Shown one piece after another: positions 43,201 through 54,648 of a stretch of DNA of 64,000 nt. The translations under genes were made by a program, and so were the position numbers. The stretch is from Tetranychus cinnabarinus. Taxonomy: Eukaryota; Arthropoda; Arachnida; Trombidiformes; Tetranychidae. Numbering within the stretch: position 1 is the stretch's first letter; every line of letters begins with the position of its first letter. The notes under the pieces are model-generated. The model was not told where the DNA came from and made no database searches. It saw only the letters and a program-made list of their open reading frames with translations. The stretch lies in assembly GCA_022266195.1 (NCBI GenBank), contig WHVY01000002.1, positions 8,013,001 to 8,077,000 on the forward strand, given 5' to 3'.

Positions 43201-46200
43201 CTTTAGCACGAGCACTTTGTCGTAATCCACACTCCAATGCTCCTTCTGTTGATTTATGATTGAGACAGGTGAAGTTAGTAAATTTGTTTGATGAAATTGA
43301 AAAAAAACAAAAACAATTAAATTGAAGTTAACTTGAAAATCAATTTATTACTAAATGATTGATTGTTCACAAAAATACATAAACAATTGAACATTAAAAA
43401 TCTTTAAACTTTATCGATTAAACTTTACCTGAATCAAAAGGTAGATTTGTTATGATGATTAACATGATAATTACTTTGCTCATATCTTTCACTGTGTAAA
43501 TTAAAAAAATTAAATCAACTGTTCAACTGTAAACGTTGCCACTGGGAAAATTTTGAATCATTTTCAAACTCATATTCAAAGGGTTTTTTTTCAAAAATAC
43601 CAAACAGTGTCAATAATAGGGAATCGGATAAATGGTAAAAAAATTGTAGACTCAAAAATGCACAAATGTAATCAAAAAGACTTTATTATTGTGATTGTTG
43701 ACATGATTTTTACTCTTTTTTATGTTCAAATCTTCATTCAATTCAATATAACTATTCAATATAACTATTGATATATTTTTGATTTTTCATCGTCATCATC
43801 ATTCTTATCCATTCACTGATAACCTTCAATGGTGTCTTTTCAATATTGACCAAGCTGTTGAACTTGCAATAAAATAATGTGATCAAATTAAATTGAATAG
43901 TTAAAAATTTACCCCATAACTTGAAACAATCATTATGATCTTTTATTGTTTTTACTACTATTCATTAGTTGCTGTGAGTTTTAAATGTTCATCGTGATGA
44001 TATACTCAATATGCTGGGTAATTATCAAACATGTTAACTAGAACGTCTCAATGTTTCATGTAATTATGTTTACTGTAAGTAAACACGTTGATTGTTTCCA
44101 ACGTTTTAGTTCAACATACATATCTTGTCAACTGTTGCAGATATGCTTTTTGACTTGAACATAGTTAACTTGCCATCACCATAATCATGATGACGATGAT
44201 CAGAAAAGGGTTATTCTAGTTTGTAATTTTTCATGGTAAATATAATTATTCAAGGACAGCTTTTCATTTCAGCTGAATATCAGTATATAACAATTGACAA
44301 TAAAAGTGGGCTTTTCATTTTTAAAAGCTCCAACTACACAATGTATCCATTTGTTAATGTAGTTGATAACTCTTTATACTTTATTTGCATAATTATTTCA
44401 ATTGCTAAGTATTTTTCAAGCTGAATGTTAACTTTGCTTGGTTAAAATAGCCTTGTGTCTGATTATTACATTATGTATTATATTGTGGTTGATTCTGTTG
44501 CATAATTCAATGATTGGTATGACAAAAATTATGCCAATTGTTTTGCTCATTTTACTGTATTTATTCACTCTTATCCTGGTTATTTAATTCAATGAAATGT
44601 TTCACATTTTCTGATACAACTTCATAGTTTTTGCTGAAAAAAAGAGCTGAAAAGTTCAATCTATTTTAATTTAAACTGAACAGTCAATTGATCAACCAAA
44701 CCAACAATCCTAATTTACTTTAAACCACCTTGACATGCTTTTGTTTAGTTTTTTTTCACTCTTCTCTACTCGCTTTCTGTTTCTGTTATTTTTTGATCAA
44801 TTAATAAATTAATTGAGCCAAGATTCCAGGCTTAAGCATAACTGGTTAATCAACTGCTCAATTGGTTGATTAATCAATTCAACGCCAATATTATTTCATC
44901 TTATAGCTTGGTTGTTGACATTGAGGATGCAAATTGTAGACAATTTTTGAATACTTTTTTTTCTTCTCTACTTTGAATACTTGTCTCTTTTTTTTCTTAT
45001 TGATTTCACCAAATCGATTATCAATGAATTTCAACCTTGAAATAGTTTACCTTGGATCAATAATGATTATTCCCATTCCCCAATTGGATTATTTAAAAGA
45101 CTAATTTAACTTTCATTTTCTTTTTCTCTTTTTACCCTGTCATTAGGTGTTGGAGTGGTTCTCATAATTGTAAGTGGAATCGCATGGAGATTAACCTCCA
45201 ATGGACCAACATGGAGAGCACTTTTTGGCTTTGGTGAGATACCAAGCACTGTAGGTTTACCTGGAAGTACACTGGAATCAACAGCTAGACGATTCCTTCC
45301 CCGAGTACCAGATCCACATGGTCGTTCGGGGGCTCATCATCATCCTTATGGGGCCATGTTTTACCCTGAATTTCAATACCGTCCTCCACCGCCATCTTAT
45401 CAAGCCTCCATGCAAGAATATCGATTGAGATTACTTCTCCTGGAGAGATCATCCTCTCAAACACAGCCTACCTCTCTATCGCCAGTTTCACCTCCGCCTA
45501 CTTATCGAAGTTCAGCGGCTTCAAGTCTTGCTGGTAAGAATCATCTTCATCTTTTATCTCACGTTGAGTCTTCATCTGGAAATGTTTTCAACTTTACTTT
45601 TTATCCATCGGCACAATTTTTGCTTTACCACCTTTCACTGGTTAATGTTTCAGTGAGACAATGATTGATGGCAATGACAATTAATTGAGGCTAAAATGAG
45701 TTGCAATTTTACAAATTTAATGACTTAATCAATGAATTAAACTCATTTAGACTTGTAACCTATTGACCATCAATAACTATCAAGCTGCTGATAATTATCA
45801 CTATCATTACAATAATTGTCATCATCTTTACCATCTTCATCATTGTCATTATCATTACCATCAATTGACCTGTTTTAGTACATTGACACATGTTTATGCA
45901 GTTAAATAATATTCTGAATTAGTCTTTTCTTCTTCTTCTTCTTTCTCCATTAATGTTGGTTTGAAAAATTTTGGTTGATTAAAAGATTTGAAAGGCAATT
46001 TCCGTATCAATCAGGTTGAAATCATCCTTATCCTTTCCTCGTATTAGTTATGCTAACTCCATTTCCAATGCATTTTTCAAAGATAATGATGATGATTAGA
46101 AACACGCAAATTAACAGTTTAGGGGCGAAATTTTGTCTTCATGATACTGAAGAAGAAAAAGTTGATGAGATGCAAAAATTGTACCATTATTATGGGTTGA

Positions 46201-47786
46201 AGTGAATAGAAGGAAAAAGTTATCATGTAACATTGAATATTACAAGTATCATTGGTTTGCATACAAGTAATCCAATACTGCTAAATAAAATAGCAAAGTT
46301 GATCTTTTCTTAGTTGACAGAGTTTCTCAGATGAAAACCAGGGTGAATTTTTTGAGCCTCTTTTTTTACAAGAAAAAAATCATAAAGAAAGAGAGAGAGA
46401 GAAAAAAAAATTAAACCTCGGCTCAGTGAAGTTCAACACTGAGACGTTTTGACTGTTAAGATGATCAACTAACATCAAATAGACAGGGATAAACAAGGGC
46501 AAAAAGCATCTTCTCAGTTAACATTGACTCTCTAAAATAAATTTACCGCATCACTTATCATTTCACTCCTCCTTCCTTTACCATTATTATCGTCATTATT
46601 ATTATCAATATCATCGTCAATATTATTATTAGCATTATTATTACTTGTTTCCCCTCATCTGGTATCATAGCCCAATTTTTTGGAAGCTATCCTTGAACTT
46701 AACCAAACAAAAGACTTGTAAGAAATGAAAAAAAGAGGCATAAGGAGAGTGAACAAAAGTCGTAGACATTATCTTTCTGGTTATTTTATTAAAAGATGAT
46801 TTAGGTGATAATTTTGTGGCTCCTTGTTAAACAGAGAGTTGCTGAGTTTAACCATCCATATCCATGAGTCTTTCAAGTAAATTGCCATTTCATTTGCAAA
46901 CAAATGCTCAGATTTACGCTTTCACGATAATTAATTGTATGCTTAGGAGGAGAAAAAAAGAAATGATAATTAACATGATTCCACAAACATTATTCAATAA
47001 ATTTATAACTTATTCATATAATTATGGCATTTTTGTTATTAAATTAATTTACTAATGAACTTTTCTCTTTCTTCTTTAATTGTTTTTCTAGGAACCTTAA
47101 ATCGGCCTGGATGTAATACTATTCAACGACCCATAAGCCGACCACCAAGTTATCGGTCTATAATTGATCATAACTCTGTTAATAATAATAATAGTAGCAA
47201 CAATTATAGTAACAACAATTCAAATGGGCATCCAATATACTCATCACCTCGTCTTACCACTACATCCTCAACCAATACTAGTCAACAGGCCCTTGGAATC
47301 ACCAGCACCGGAGGAACTGGTACAACCCCCACCTCCAATTATAAGGATGATGTAAATAGGATAACAATTCATCAGACAAATACAACATCAACTGTCTGCA
47401 CACCTCATGGAGTCAATATTGTAGCCATACCACCATTGACTGTTGAAAATGATACGGCAGTTAACCATATTAGTACCATTAGTAATCCATCAAACGGATT
47501 AACAATACTGTCAAATTTATCATCATCATCACAATCTTCATCAACAACAAACTCATCATCTACCCAAACAACAACCTCATCAACATCACAATCATCATCT
47601 ACAACTACTACACCATTATCATCTGGAACAGTAGCATCTACAATAATTAATGCTGCCGCTGCTGCTACTGTTACCGGTGTGACCTCAAATAGTGATAATT
47701 TATTGACATCAGCCTTTACTAATGGACCCAATCCTTCGATCTCAACTACGGGCAACTCGGAGATTCAAATACTTGCTCATGTTTAA
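40278..47786 (+). CDS. Two-membrane-segment protein with multiple PPxY motifs
   Basis: Three exons, 40278..40635, 45147..45533 and 47092..47786, give 479 residues with phase-1 junctions throughout (GTAAG donors at 40636 and 45534). Start at ATG 40278; ATG 40308 is an alternative. The N-terminus has poly-Pro and poly-His runs. Two hydrophobic segments, RWFILSISFIGLVCTVIGTF and LALLMIGVGVVLIIVSGIAW, form a hairpin split by the first intron. The tail holds PPPPSY, PPPTY and RPPSY, that is three PPxY motifs that bind WW domains of Nedd4-type ubiquitin ligases, around a conserved-looking ASMQEYRLRLLLLERS. It ends in Asn/Ser/Thr homopolymer tracts. This is the layout of a membrane adaptor for ubiquitin ligases, but I cannot name the family. 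The 4.5-kb first intron contains an antisense protease gene. Confidence 0.75.
40636..45146 (+). other. Large intron 1 hosting a nested gene
   Basis: 4.5 kb, far longer than the typical 70-110 bp introns in this window. It holds the minus-strand serine protease at 41600..43483; the remainder (40636-41599 and 43484-45146) is AT-rich and without other supported genes. Confidence 0.75.
41600..43483 (-). CDS. S1 trypsin-like serine protease, nested in an intron
   Basis: Four minus-strand exons, 43429..43483, 42927..43245, 42033..42438 and 41600..41782, total 320 residues, all junctions in phase. A signal peptide (MSKVIIMLIIITNLP) is followed by a pro-region of about 70 residues, basic then acidic. 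The mature domain starts at IVGG. The triad is His in SAAHC, Asp in NDDIGLLEL and Ser in GDSGGP. The residue six before the active Ser is Asp (RDTCQGDS), the trypsin-type Asp189, so cleavage after Arg/Lys is predicted. Oddly, the residue before IVGG is Ala (PFAAIVGG), not Arg or Lys, so a trypsin-like activator would not cut there. No clip or CUB domain is seen. The gene lies antisense within intron 1 of the PPxY gene. Confidence 0.88.
45534..47091 (+). other. Intron 2 of the PPxY gene
   Basis: 1.56 kb intron. It contains simple sequence: TCATCA-rich DNA at 45790-45865, a GA run at 46388-46402 and ATT-type trinucleotide DNA at 46580-46645. No gene seen. Confidence 0.65.
46580..46645. repeat. 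ATT/ATC trinucleotide simple repeat
   Basis: Degenerate (ATT)n and (ATC)n runs within intron 2 of the PPxY gene. Confidence 0.8.
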
Positions 47787-49791
47787 TGATAGAGGAAAGA
47801 TAATTTCTTGATGAAAGTCAACTGACTATTTAAATTGGTCGTTAATTTTGTTTCTTTTTTCTCCTCTCTCAATGTGACTTATAGCTAATTGTCCGTTGTA
47901 AAACTGAGAATGATAATGGAGAAGTTAATTTCTTCGTATCACAATCAAGGTTGTTATGTTCTATATTTATAATCTTTTCCCTTGATTGTTTCATATATAT
48001 AAATACTGATTATATTTTTGTAAAAATATCCAATAGATGGACTGAGCAACTTAAATGAACCTATTGTGATCAGGGTCAATGAAAGGGAGAGTTTAAAAAG
48101 AAACAAAATTAACCAACTTGACTACAATCTACACAGTAAACTGTGATGGTTAGCAAATTTGCAGCTTTAAGAATCGCTGGACAAGATAATACATTTTCAT
48201 AACTATTATCATTATTAATTTACAATGCATGAATTGATAAATTGTCAAACAATTACAAAACAAAACATGTTTAAAAAATAACTCAAAATTGTAAAGTTTT
48301 CATAAGTCTTGATCCAATGATTAAGCTGAAACAAAAAATGATTATTAGAAACCTTTTTTGTTTTGTGCCTTACAAATCAAACACCAAACACCAACAACAA
48401 CAACTTAATTATCAAGCCATTAAAAACTATTTTTTGCCTTTGAAATATTTTTACGGAAAATATGTTCATTTTAAATTCAATCCATTAATTTTCAAAGCTA
48501 TTTACAGGTGTATTTAATATTTTGTTGTTGATGAAGATGCGCCTAATACATCAATAAGTCCATCAATTGCTCAAAAATGAATTGAATGAGTGCCAGATGA
48601 AAATGCGTGAAAAAAGGTAAATTTACAGGTTAATTCAGTTTTTATTATTTTGAAGAAAAATTGTTCAATGCTCTGTTAAACTCTGTCTATTGAAAATGTA
48701 GGATCAAATCAGATTACAATCTTTTTTGTTCACCTTTTGTTAATTTATCTTGACAATCATTTTAATGAACATGTTAATCTAGACAAATAAGGTTGAATTG
48801 GTATGAATGTTGACAATTGAGTGGTGGTCTGTTGAGATGAATAGCAAATGAAAACAAAACCATTGTTAATATCATTAACTTGTAATGAGGTCAATCATCA
48901 ATACAACATCAACCTTTCAACACCTTTAAAACACAATTTTATAAGTAAGTTTACCTTTTTATCAAATGTTTATTTCCATCATAAATATCATTAAATGACC
49001 TCACTAAATGATTTTTCTTCTCTTTAGGACTGTTATGAATGATTAAATGTCTAAAATTTTATATCGAATGGAATTAATTTGGAAATGGAAACCAATCAAG
49101 ATTTGCGATCCAAAAGGACTTCGAGTTTCTTTGTGATCCAATTTACAATGTAATATAAATATTTTGGACTCAAAATCACACGTTCAACAAAAGAAATGCC
49201 CTCAATTGCAGTATTTTTACAATTTTTCATGTCATGTCGTAGAGAATGAAAAATTAAGGATTCCTGGAATCAAACAAATTCTCATAAGTCGATTGGATTC
49301 ATGCAACATCTCTTTCGCTATGATCATGATGAGACGGATCACTCATAACACTGAAATTGTCTTAAAAAGTGGAAGACAAAAATCTAAAGAAAGAATTGTT
49401 AAGGTTTCATTACGATATTTCAATGTAACTCATTCTCTACAGAAATTGCAAGCTATTATTATGAAACTCTGAAGAACCCAAAGACCCCATTTCTAAGGCC
49501 TTTTACCAGAAAAAGAATCAGGTTATTTCATCCAAGCGCAGGCGAATTTCAGAAATTTAAAGCCTTTATTTGATTCACACTCAGCTTGTATCATTTGTAA
49601 AGGTTTCAATTTTATTTGAAACATAGCGTATTTGGTTTGCTTAATCAAATCAAATTGAAAATCTTTTTGAGTAACATTATTAATACTTTAAATTATTAAA
49701 TATTAGTATTAGAGTTATTCAACATTTATTGAACATTGAGATTCTTTCCAGTTTACAAGTTTAAAGCCAACAGAGCATAAAGAAGTTTCAT
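47787..49791. other. Intergenic, partly duplicated
   Basis: 3' flank of the PPxY gene and the region beyond. The stretch 49141-49175 (ATTTACAATGTAATATAAAT and following) recurs at 51936-51970, showing that the DEG/ENaC duplication includes flanking DNA. A 102-codon frame at 49164..49472 starts with TTG, matches no family and is not called. Confidence 0.55.
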
Positions 49792-51075
49792 TTATTCACA
49801 TTGACTATAATTAATTTCATTTTTAATTTTCACTTCGTTCTTGATTGCAATTATTGAAATGTTTCGTTTCTCAAACAGTGGTGTGGATAAAACGGGAATT
49901 TTGAACCAATCAATATCTGCAGCTAACTTTCCATAGACTGAGATTCCAAACCATATTCCAAGGATGCTGCTGCTGTATATTAATAGATCTGAAAATGTGA
50001 TCTCAGGATACGATGTAAACACGACGTCATATTCAGTTTGTGGTTCCAAGCAAATTAAAGATTGAGCATCTTCTTTGACAATATACACACTGCTGATTGT
50101 TTTATACCAAACGCTATAGCACTGTTGGGTTTCAATCAACTGAAAGCATTTCTCAAATGCCTGTTTTACATGAATTTGATTATTAGGCCTAACAAATTTG
50201 TAATGTGACGGATAATGACCAAAAGGAGAAACAAATTCAGAATAAATGACTGGCTCTGTCGAATTGGATAATTTACTCTGAAGGCAATCTTGTAAGACTC
50301 GAGATTTTTGATAATTTCGACAATTCGTTTGATATGGCCATTCAAGAGAGTTGGCGATTGTCCGTTGAAAATGGCTTATGGAGATCACTCTTTCCCCTGA
50401 TCTTTCATGGACTGGTTGATACTTGCTATACCGACTAGATATGACATCAGCATGTGAGACGAAGCGAAAGCCAAAACTGTATTTCATTTTATAGTGAATG
50501 CAAAGCAAACATTGATTTCTTTCACTGCTTGTGGACATAGTTTTACTCAATATTTGAGTTCCATTTCGACAGGCGACTCTCAGAAACAGGCCCATTCCAC
50601 TGAAATGCCGTTCAATTTTACATGAAGGTCTAACTGTGCCATTGGGAATATCTGTGAATTCGCGATGTAGCTCGACATGACTTATCAATGAAGATGAGTT
50701 TGCCGTAAGCTGCTCAATATCACCGACAGTTAATAGGTCAGTTAAATATACTTGCATTGCAACGGTTTCAAACAATTGCAAGCATCTGGATCGAAAATCC
50801 TTGTCCAAATCATCCTTTGAGCTGTATCTTCCAAGCTTTTTACATATTGATTTCAATTCAACTGGATACCGATTGAATAACTCATTTAAATCTAACACTT
50901 TAATCAATGGTAAATGGACATCAATATCAGGAATTTCCATCGTTCCAGGAAATTCAATTGTCACTTGACTTCGCACAGGAAATTCAAGATAATGATTTAC
51001 TTCATAGCCAAGATGGACGGTACATCCAATGAAGCAAAAGATGAATACACAAGTCTTTTTATTAACATCTAACAT
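49792..51075 (-). CDS. DEG/ENaC-like ion channel subunit, copy 1
   Basis: An intronless gene of 427 residues, ATG at 51073-51075. It has the two-pass layout of degenerin/epithelial sodium channels: a first membrane segment at about 8-28 (VFIFCFIGCTVHLGY), directly followed by HYLEFPVRSQVTIEFPGTME (the place where family members have a conserved FP motif), a large Cys-containing extracellular loop with N-glycosylation sites (NSS, NGT, NST), and a second membrane segment at about 366-385 (FSDLLIYSSSILGIWFGISV) followed by a short cytosolic tail. Family members form trimeric Na+ channels gated by acid, peptides, ligands or touch. The sequence is divergent, so I assign it from topology and the two conserved edges. 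It lies in tandem with a second copy at 52244..53521. Confidence 0.75.
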   Translation of the reverse strand: MLDVNKKTCVFIFCFIGCTVHLGYEVNHYLEFPVRSQVTIEFPGTMEIPDIDVHLPLIKVLDLNELFNRYPVELKSICKKLGRYSSKDDLDKDFRSRCLQLFETVAMQVYLTDLLTVGDIEQLTANSSSLISHVELHREFTDIPNGTVRPSCKIERHFSGMGLFLRVACRNGTQILSKTMSTSSERNQCLLCIHYKMKYSFGFRFVSHADVISSRYSKYQPVHERSGERVISISHFQRTIANSLEWPYQTNCRNYQKSRVLQDCLQSKLSNSTEPVIYSEFVSPFGHYPSHYKFVRPNNQIHVKQAFEKCFQLIETQQCYSVWYKTISSVYIVKEDAQSLICLEPQTEYDVVFTSYPEITFSDLLIYSSSILGIWFGISVYGKLAADIDWFKIPVLSTPLFEKRNISIIAIKNEVKIKNEINYSQCE

Positions 51076-52243
51076 AATTAAGTAAATACAATATGCAATT
51101 GTCTTAACAATAACAATGACAGTTTAAACAGTTTGTCTTAAGATTTAAAGTTAGCCTCTGTTGATAAATGATTCACTTTTGAAAATTTTCTGATTGTGGC
51201 AATCGATGATTTTGGTAAATTATTGGCAAAAAGTTACACACAGTTTCGTACTAACATATTCAATCAAAATTGCTTGTGCTCTTAAATAATATATTTACAG
51301 CCATCAAGATTCAAAACCCTACATTAAGAGTCACTCCTAAGTTAACAAAAGGCCAAGAGTCCGGTTATTTTGGTGTATCCAGTTCGATCATATTTTGTTT
51401 TCAGAAACCTTCAACATTATGAAACTGGGCAGTTTTGAATTCAATCATAAGAGGACCTTTTATTTGCTGTTGACGAAGTGAAGATTTTTGTTAACTTGAA
51501 GGTGACTTTTAGTGTAATTCAATTACTAGTATTGTCTTGTATCTTTTCATTTTTATTGATCAAATTAAAAGCATTGTACTTCTAACATTGTTGTATTGTA
51601 TAAGTATTGATTTGCATAAAACTGGAACCATAATATTTATTAAGCTAGAAGCAACTCTCAAGTTAACAAAAAAAGGCCAAAGTTTAGTTAATTTCAGTTT
51701 TGCCATCTTGAGCAGATCTAGTTTTCAGAGACACTAAACAATTGGAACTGCCCAAAATCTTATTCGATCGTAAAGGTAAATACTTTACTTTTATTTTCTG
51801 TTAAATTGCAGTTATGAAGAGAATCTCCATTTTTGTTAACTTGAGTGTAAAATTTATGCTTTTGCATTCAGCTAGCTGTTAGTTCTGAATATTTGTTCTG
51901 ATCAATTTAGTTTAAAATAATTAACTCCTTAAATTTACAATGTAATATAAATATTTTGGACTCAAAATTTGCTCATTTGGATGATGGCAAGTTTCAGCAA
52001 TTGAAAGCCTTTATTTGATTTTATTGGCGATCAATTGACATTTGTAAAGGTTTCAAAGTTCGTATTTGGTTTATCTCATCTTATTTCATCAAATCAATTT
52101 GAAAATCTCTTTAACACAATTATTAATCTTCCCTGAACTTCATATTATCAAACTATTAGTAATAATGTTATTTAACATTGAGATTCTTTTGAGTTTACAA
52201 GCCAACAAAGAAATTTCCTCTATTCGAGTTGACTATAATTAAT
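51076..52243. other. Spacer between tandem DEG/ENaC copies
   Basis: Duplicated flanking DNA. 51536-51605 resembles 53805-53880 (GCATTGTA..TCTAACATTGTTGTATTG type), and 51936-51970 repeats 49141-49175. A shorter internal repeat begins with AGTTAACAAAA..GGCCAA at about 51340 and again at about 51660. No further gene seen. Confidence 0.65.
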
Positions 52244-53521
52244 TTAATTTTTCATTTTCACTTCATTATTTTCAGCCATTTCATTATTGATTGCAGCTAT
52301 TGAAATGTTTCTTTTTTCAAACAGGGGTTTGGATAAAACGGGAATTTTGAACCAATCGAGATCCGCAGCTAACTTTCCATAGACCGAGATTCCAAACCAT
52401 ATTCCAAGGATGCTGCTGATGTATATTAATAGATCTGAAAAGGTGGTTTCAGGGTACGATGTAAACACGACGTCATATTCAATTTGTGGTTCCAAGCAAA
52501 TTAATGATTGTCCTTTTTGTCTGACAGCATAGACAGTGTTAATTGTTTCGTACCAAACACTATAGCACTGTGGGGTTTCAATCAGCTGAAAGCATTTCTC
52601 TAACGCCTTTGTTACCTTTGTTTCTTCAGCAGGCCTGAAAAATTTGTAATGTGGTGGATAATGGCCAAAAGGATAAACCAAGTCAAAATAAATGACTGGT
52701 TCTGTCGAGTTGGATAAGTTACTCTGAAGGCATTCTTGTAAGACCCGAGATTTATGATAATTACGACAATTCGTTTGATATGGCCATTCAAGAGAGTTGG
52801 CAATTGTCCTTTGGAAACGACTGAATGTGAACTGTATTTCATCTGATCTTTCATAGATTGGTTTATATTTGCTTAGTCGAGCACTTATCACATCATCATG
52901 TGAGACAAAGCGGTAGCCAAAACTGTATTTCATGTTATAGCGAATGCGAAGCAAACATTGATTTGTTTCGCTGCTTGTGGAGATAGTTTTACTCAATATT
53001 TGAGATCCATTTCGACAGGCGACTCTCAGAAACAGGCCCATTCCACTGAAATGCCGTTCAACTTTACATGAAGGTCTAGTTGTTCCATTGGAAATTTCTG
53101 TGAATTCGCGATGTAACTTAACACTGCTTATCAATGAAGAGGAGTTTGCAGTAAGCTGCTCAATATCACCGACAGTTAAAAGACCAGCTAAATATCGCTG
53201 CATTGCAGCGGTCTCAAACAGCTGCAAGCACTTGGATCTAAAATCATTGTCCAGATCATCCTTCGAGCTGTATCTTCCAAGCTTTTTACATATTGATTCC
53301 AATTCAACGGGATACCGATTGAATAGCTCATTCAAATCTAACACTTTTACCAACGGTAAATGGATATCGATATCAGGAATCTCCATCGTTCCAGGAAATT
53401 CAATTGTGACTTGACTTCGCTCAGGAAATTCAAGATAATGATGCACTACATAGCCAAGATGGACGGTGCATCCAGTAAAGCAAAAGATGAAAACCCAAGT
53501 TATTTTATTAATACCAAACAT
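52244..53521 (-). CDS. DEG/ENaC-like ion channel subunit, copy 2
   Basis: An intronless gene of 425 residues, ATG at 53519-53521, aligned along its length with the copy at 49792..51075. The first membrane segment, the YLEFPERSQVTIEFPGTMEI stretch, the CLQLFET, SGMGLFLRVACRNG and SLEWPYQTNCRNY blocks and the second membrane segment (ILGIWFGISVYG) are nearly unchanged. Differences cluster in the outer loop around residues 200-330 and in the C-terminal tail, which would alter ligand or surface contacts rather than the pore. Cysteines are largely shared. Tandem same-strand arrangement and shared non-coding flanks show a fairly recent local duplication. Function as a Na+ channel subunit is family inference. 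Confidence 0.75.
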   Translation of the reverse strand: MFGINKITWVFIFCFTGCTVHLGYVVHHYLEFPERSQVTIEFPGTMEIPDIDIHLPLVKVLDLNELFNRYPVELESICKKLGRYSSKDDLDNDFRSKCLQLFETAAMQRYLAGLLTVGDIEQLTANSSSLISSVKLHREFTEISNGTTRPSCKVERHFSGMGLFLRVACRNGSQILSKTISTSSETNQCLLRIRYNMKYSFGYRFVSHDDVISARLSKYKPIYERSDEIQFTFSRFQRTIANSLEWPYQTNCRNYHKSRVLQECLQSNLSNSTEPVIYFDLVYPFGHYPPHYKFFRPAEETKVTKALEKCFQLIETPQCYSVWYETINTVYAVRQKGQSLICLEPQIEYDVVFTSYPETTFSDLLIYISSILGIWFGISVYGKLAADLDWFKIPVLSKPLFEKRNISIAAINNEMAENNEVKMKN

Positions 53522-54648
53522 AATTGCTTCAGTGTATACAATATATTAATATAATTGTATTAACAATTATAATAACAGTTTAAACAGTTTGTTGGAACAT
53601 TCAAAGTTAGCCTCTGTTAATAAGAAACTGATTCACTTTGGCAAATTTTCTGATCACAGATTTTGGTGATCGATGCTAATGGGAAGTTGACAATTAGCAA
53701 ACCATTTCGATATAACCCATTCAATCAAAATTGATTGTGATCCCAAATAATTTATTTACAGGGATCAAGGTTTTAAACACTAATTCAATTATTGTCTTGT
53801 CTCTTTTAATTTCTATCGATCAAATCAAAAGCATTGTATCGCTAACATTATTGTATTGCATAAGTATTGATTTGAATAAAATTAGCAGCATGATTTTTAT
53901 TGAATTTTCATCATTTTGTATTTTGTTAGCTGTTGGTTATAAATATCTGTTCCTAAGGATAATCAATCAAGCGTCAACGTAATTGTCACTTTAATGTGCG
54001 TTGAAATTGAAAAATTTAGATTGTAATGAAACGGTCCATTTTTGATTTGGTTTTTTACGTCTTATTTCATTTGCATTGCTTTGTATTTATGTAAAGTTAT
54101 CATACGAAAAGGCCAAATGACTAACTAATAAAAGAAAAGGTTGAAAGTATAAAATTCAAATGATAACTGTAATTGATATCATTTGAGGCCTTAGCTGATG
54201 AACAATGATAAATTTATTTATTAGTCTTTAAAATTATGAGCTATTCTTATAAATGTACATTACATGTTTGCCAATGTATCTTTTTCATTGATTCAACTGA
54301 GAAAAAAATCACCAACAAGAGATTCTAACATGATTATGACTTTATTCGAGATGGTTAAACAGTCAATGATTATACTTTATTTGATTTTATTGATTAGTGA
54401 TTAACTTTAAATGATGAATCAATATTAAAAATTGTGCTGACTTATGTAACAGTCATTTGACTTTAACGAAAATATAATTTACAATTATAATATGCGTTTT
54501 TTTAGTTTCGTTCAATGGAAAGACAATCAAAGATTTTAATTTAACTTGAAAGTGAAAAAATGATGTTATTGGCAAAAAGCTTAGATTATGATATTTATAG
54601 CGATGAAAAGATGAGAAAGGAAGAAAAGTATTGAATGAACAATTATTT
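53522..54648. other. Intergenic
   Basis: 53700-53880 repeats the upstream flank of copy 1 (51240-51605). The remainder is AT-rich, containing the 3' flank of the aminopeptidase gene. No gene seen. Confidence 0.55.

Noticed and set aside
47405..47755. Asp/Val-rich minus-strand ORF
   Set aside because: Antisense shadow of the Ser/Thr-rich last exon of the PPxY gene.
49164..49472. 102-codon plus-strand ORF
   Set aside because: Starts with TTG, no recognisable motif and no splice partner; lies in the duplicated flank of the channel genes.
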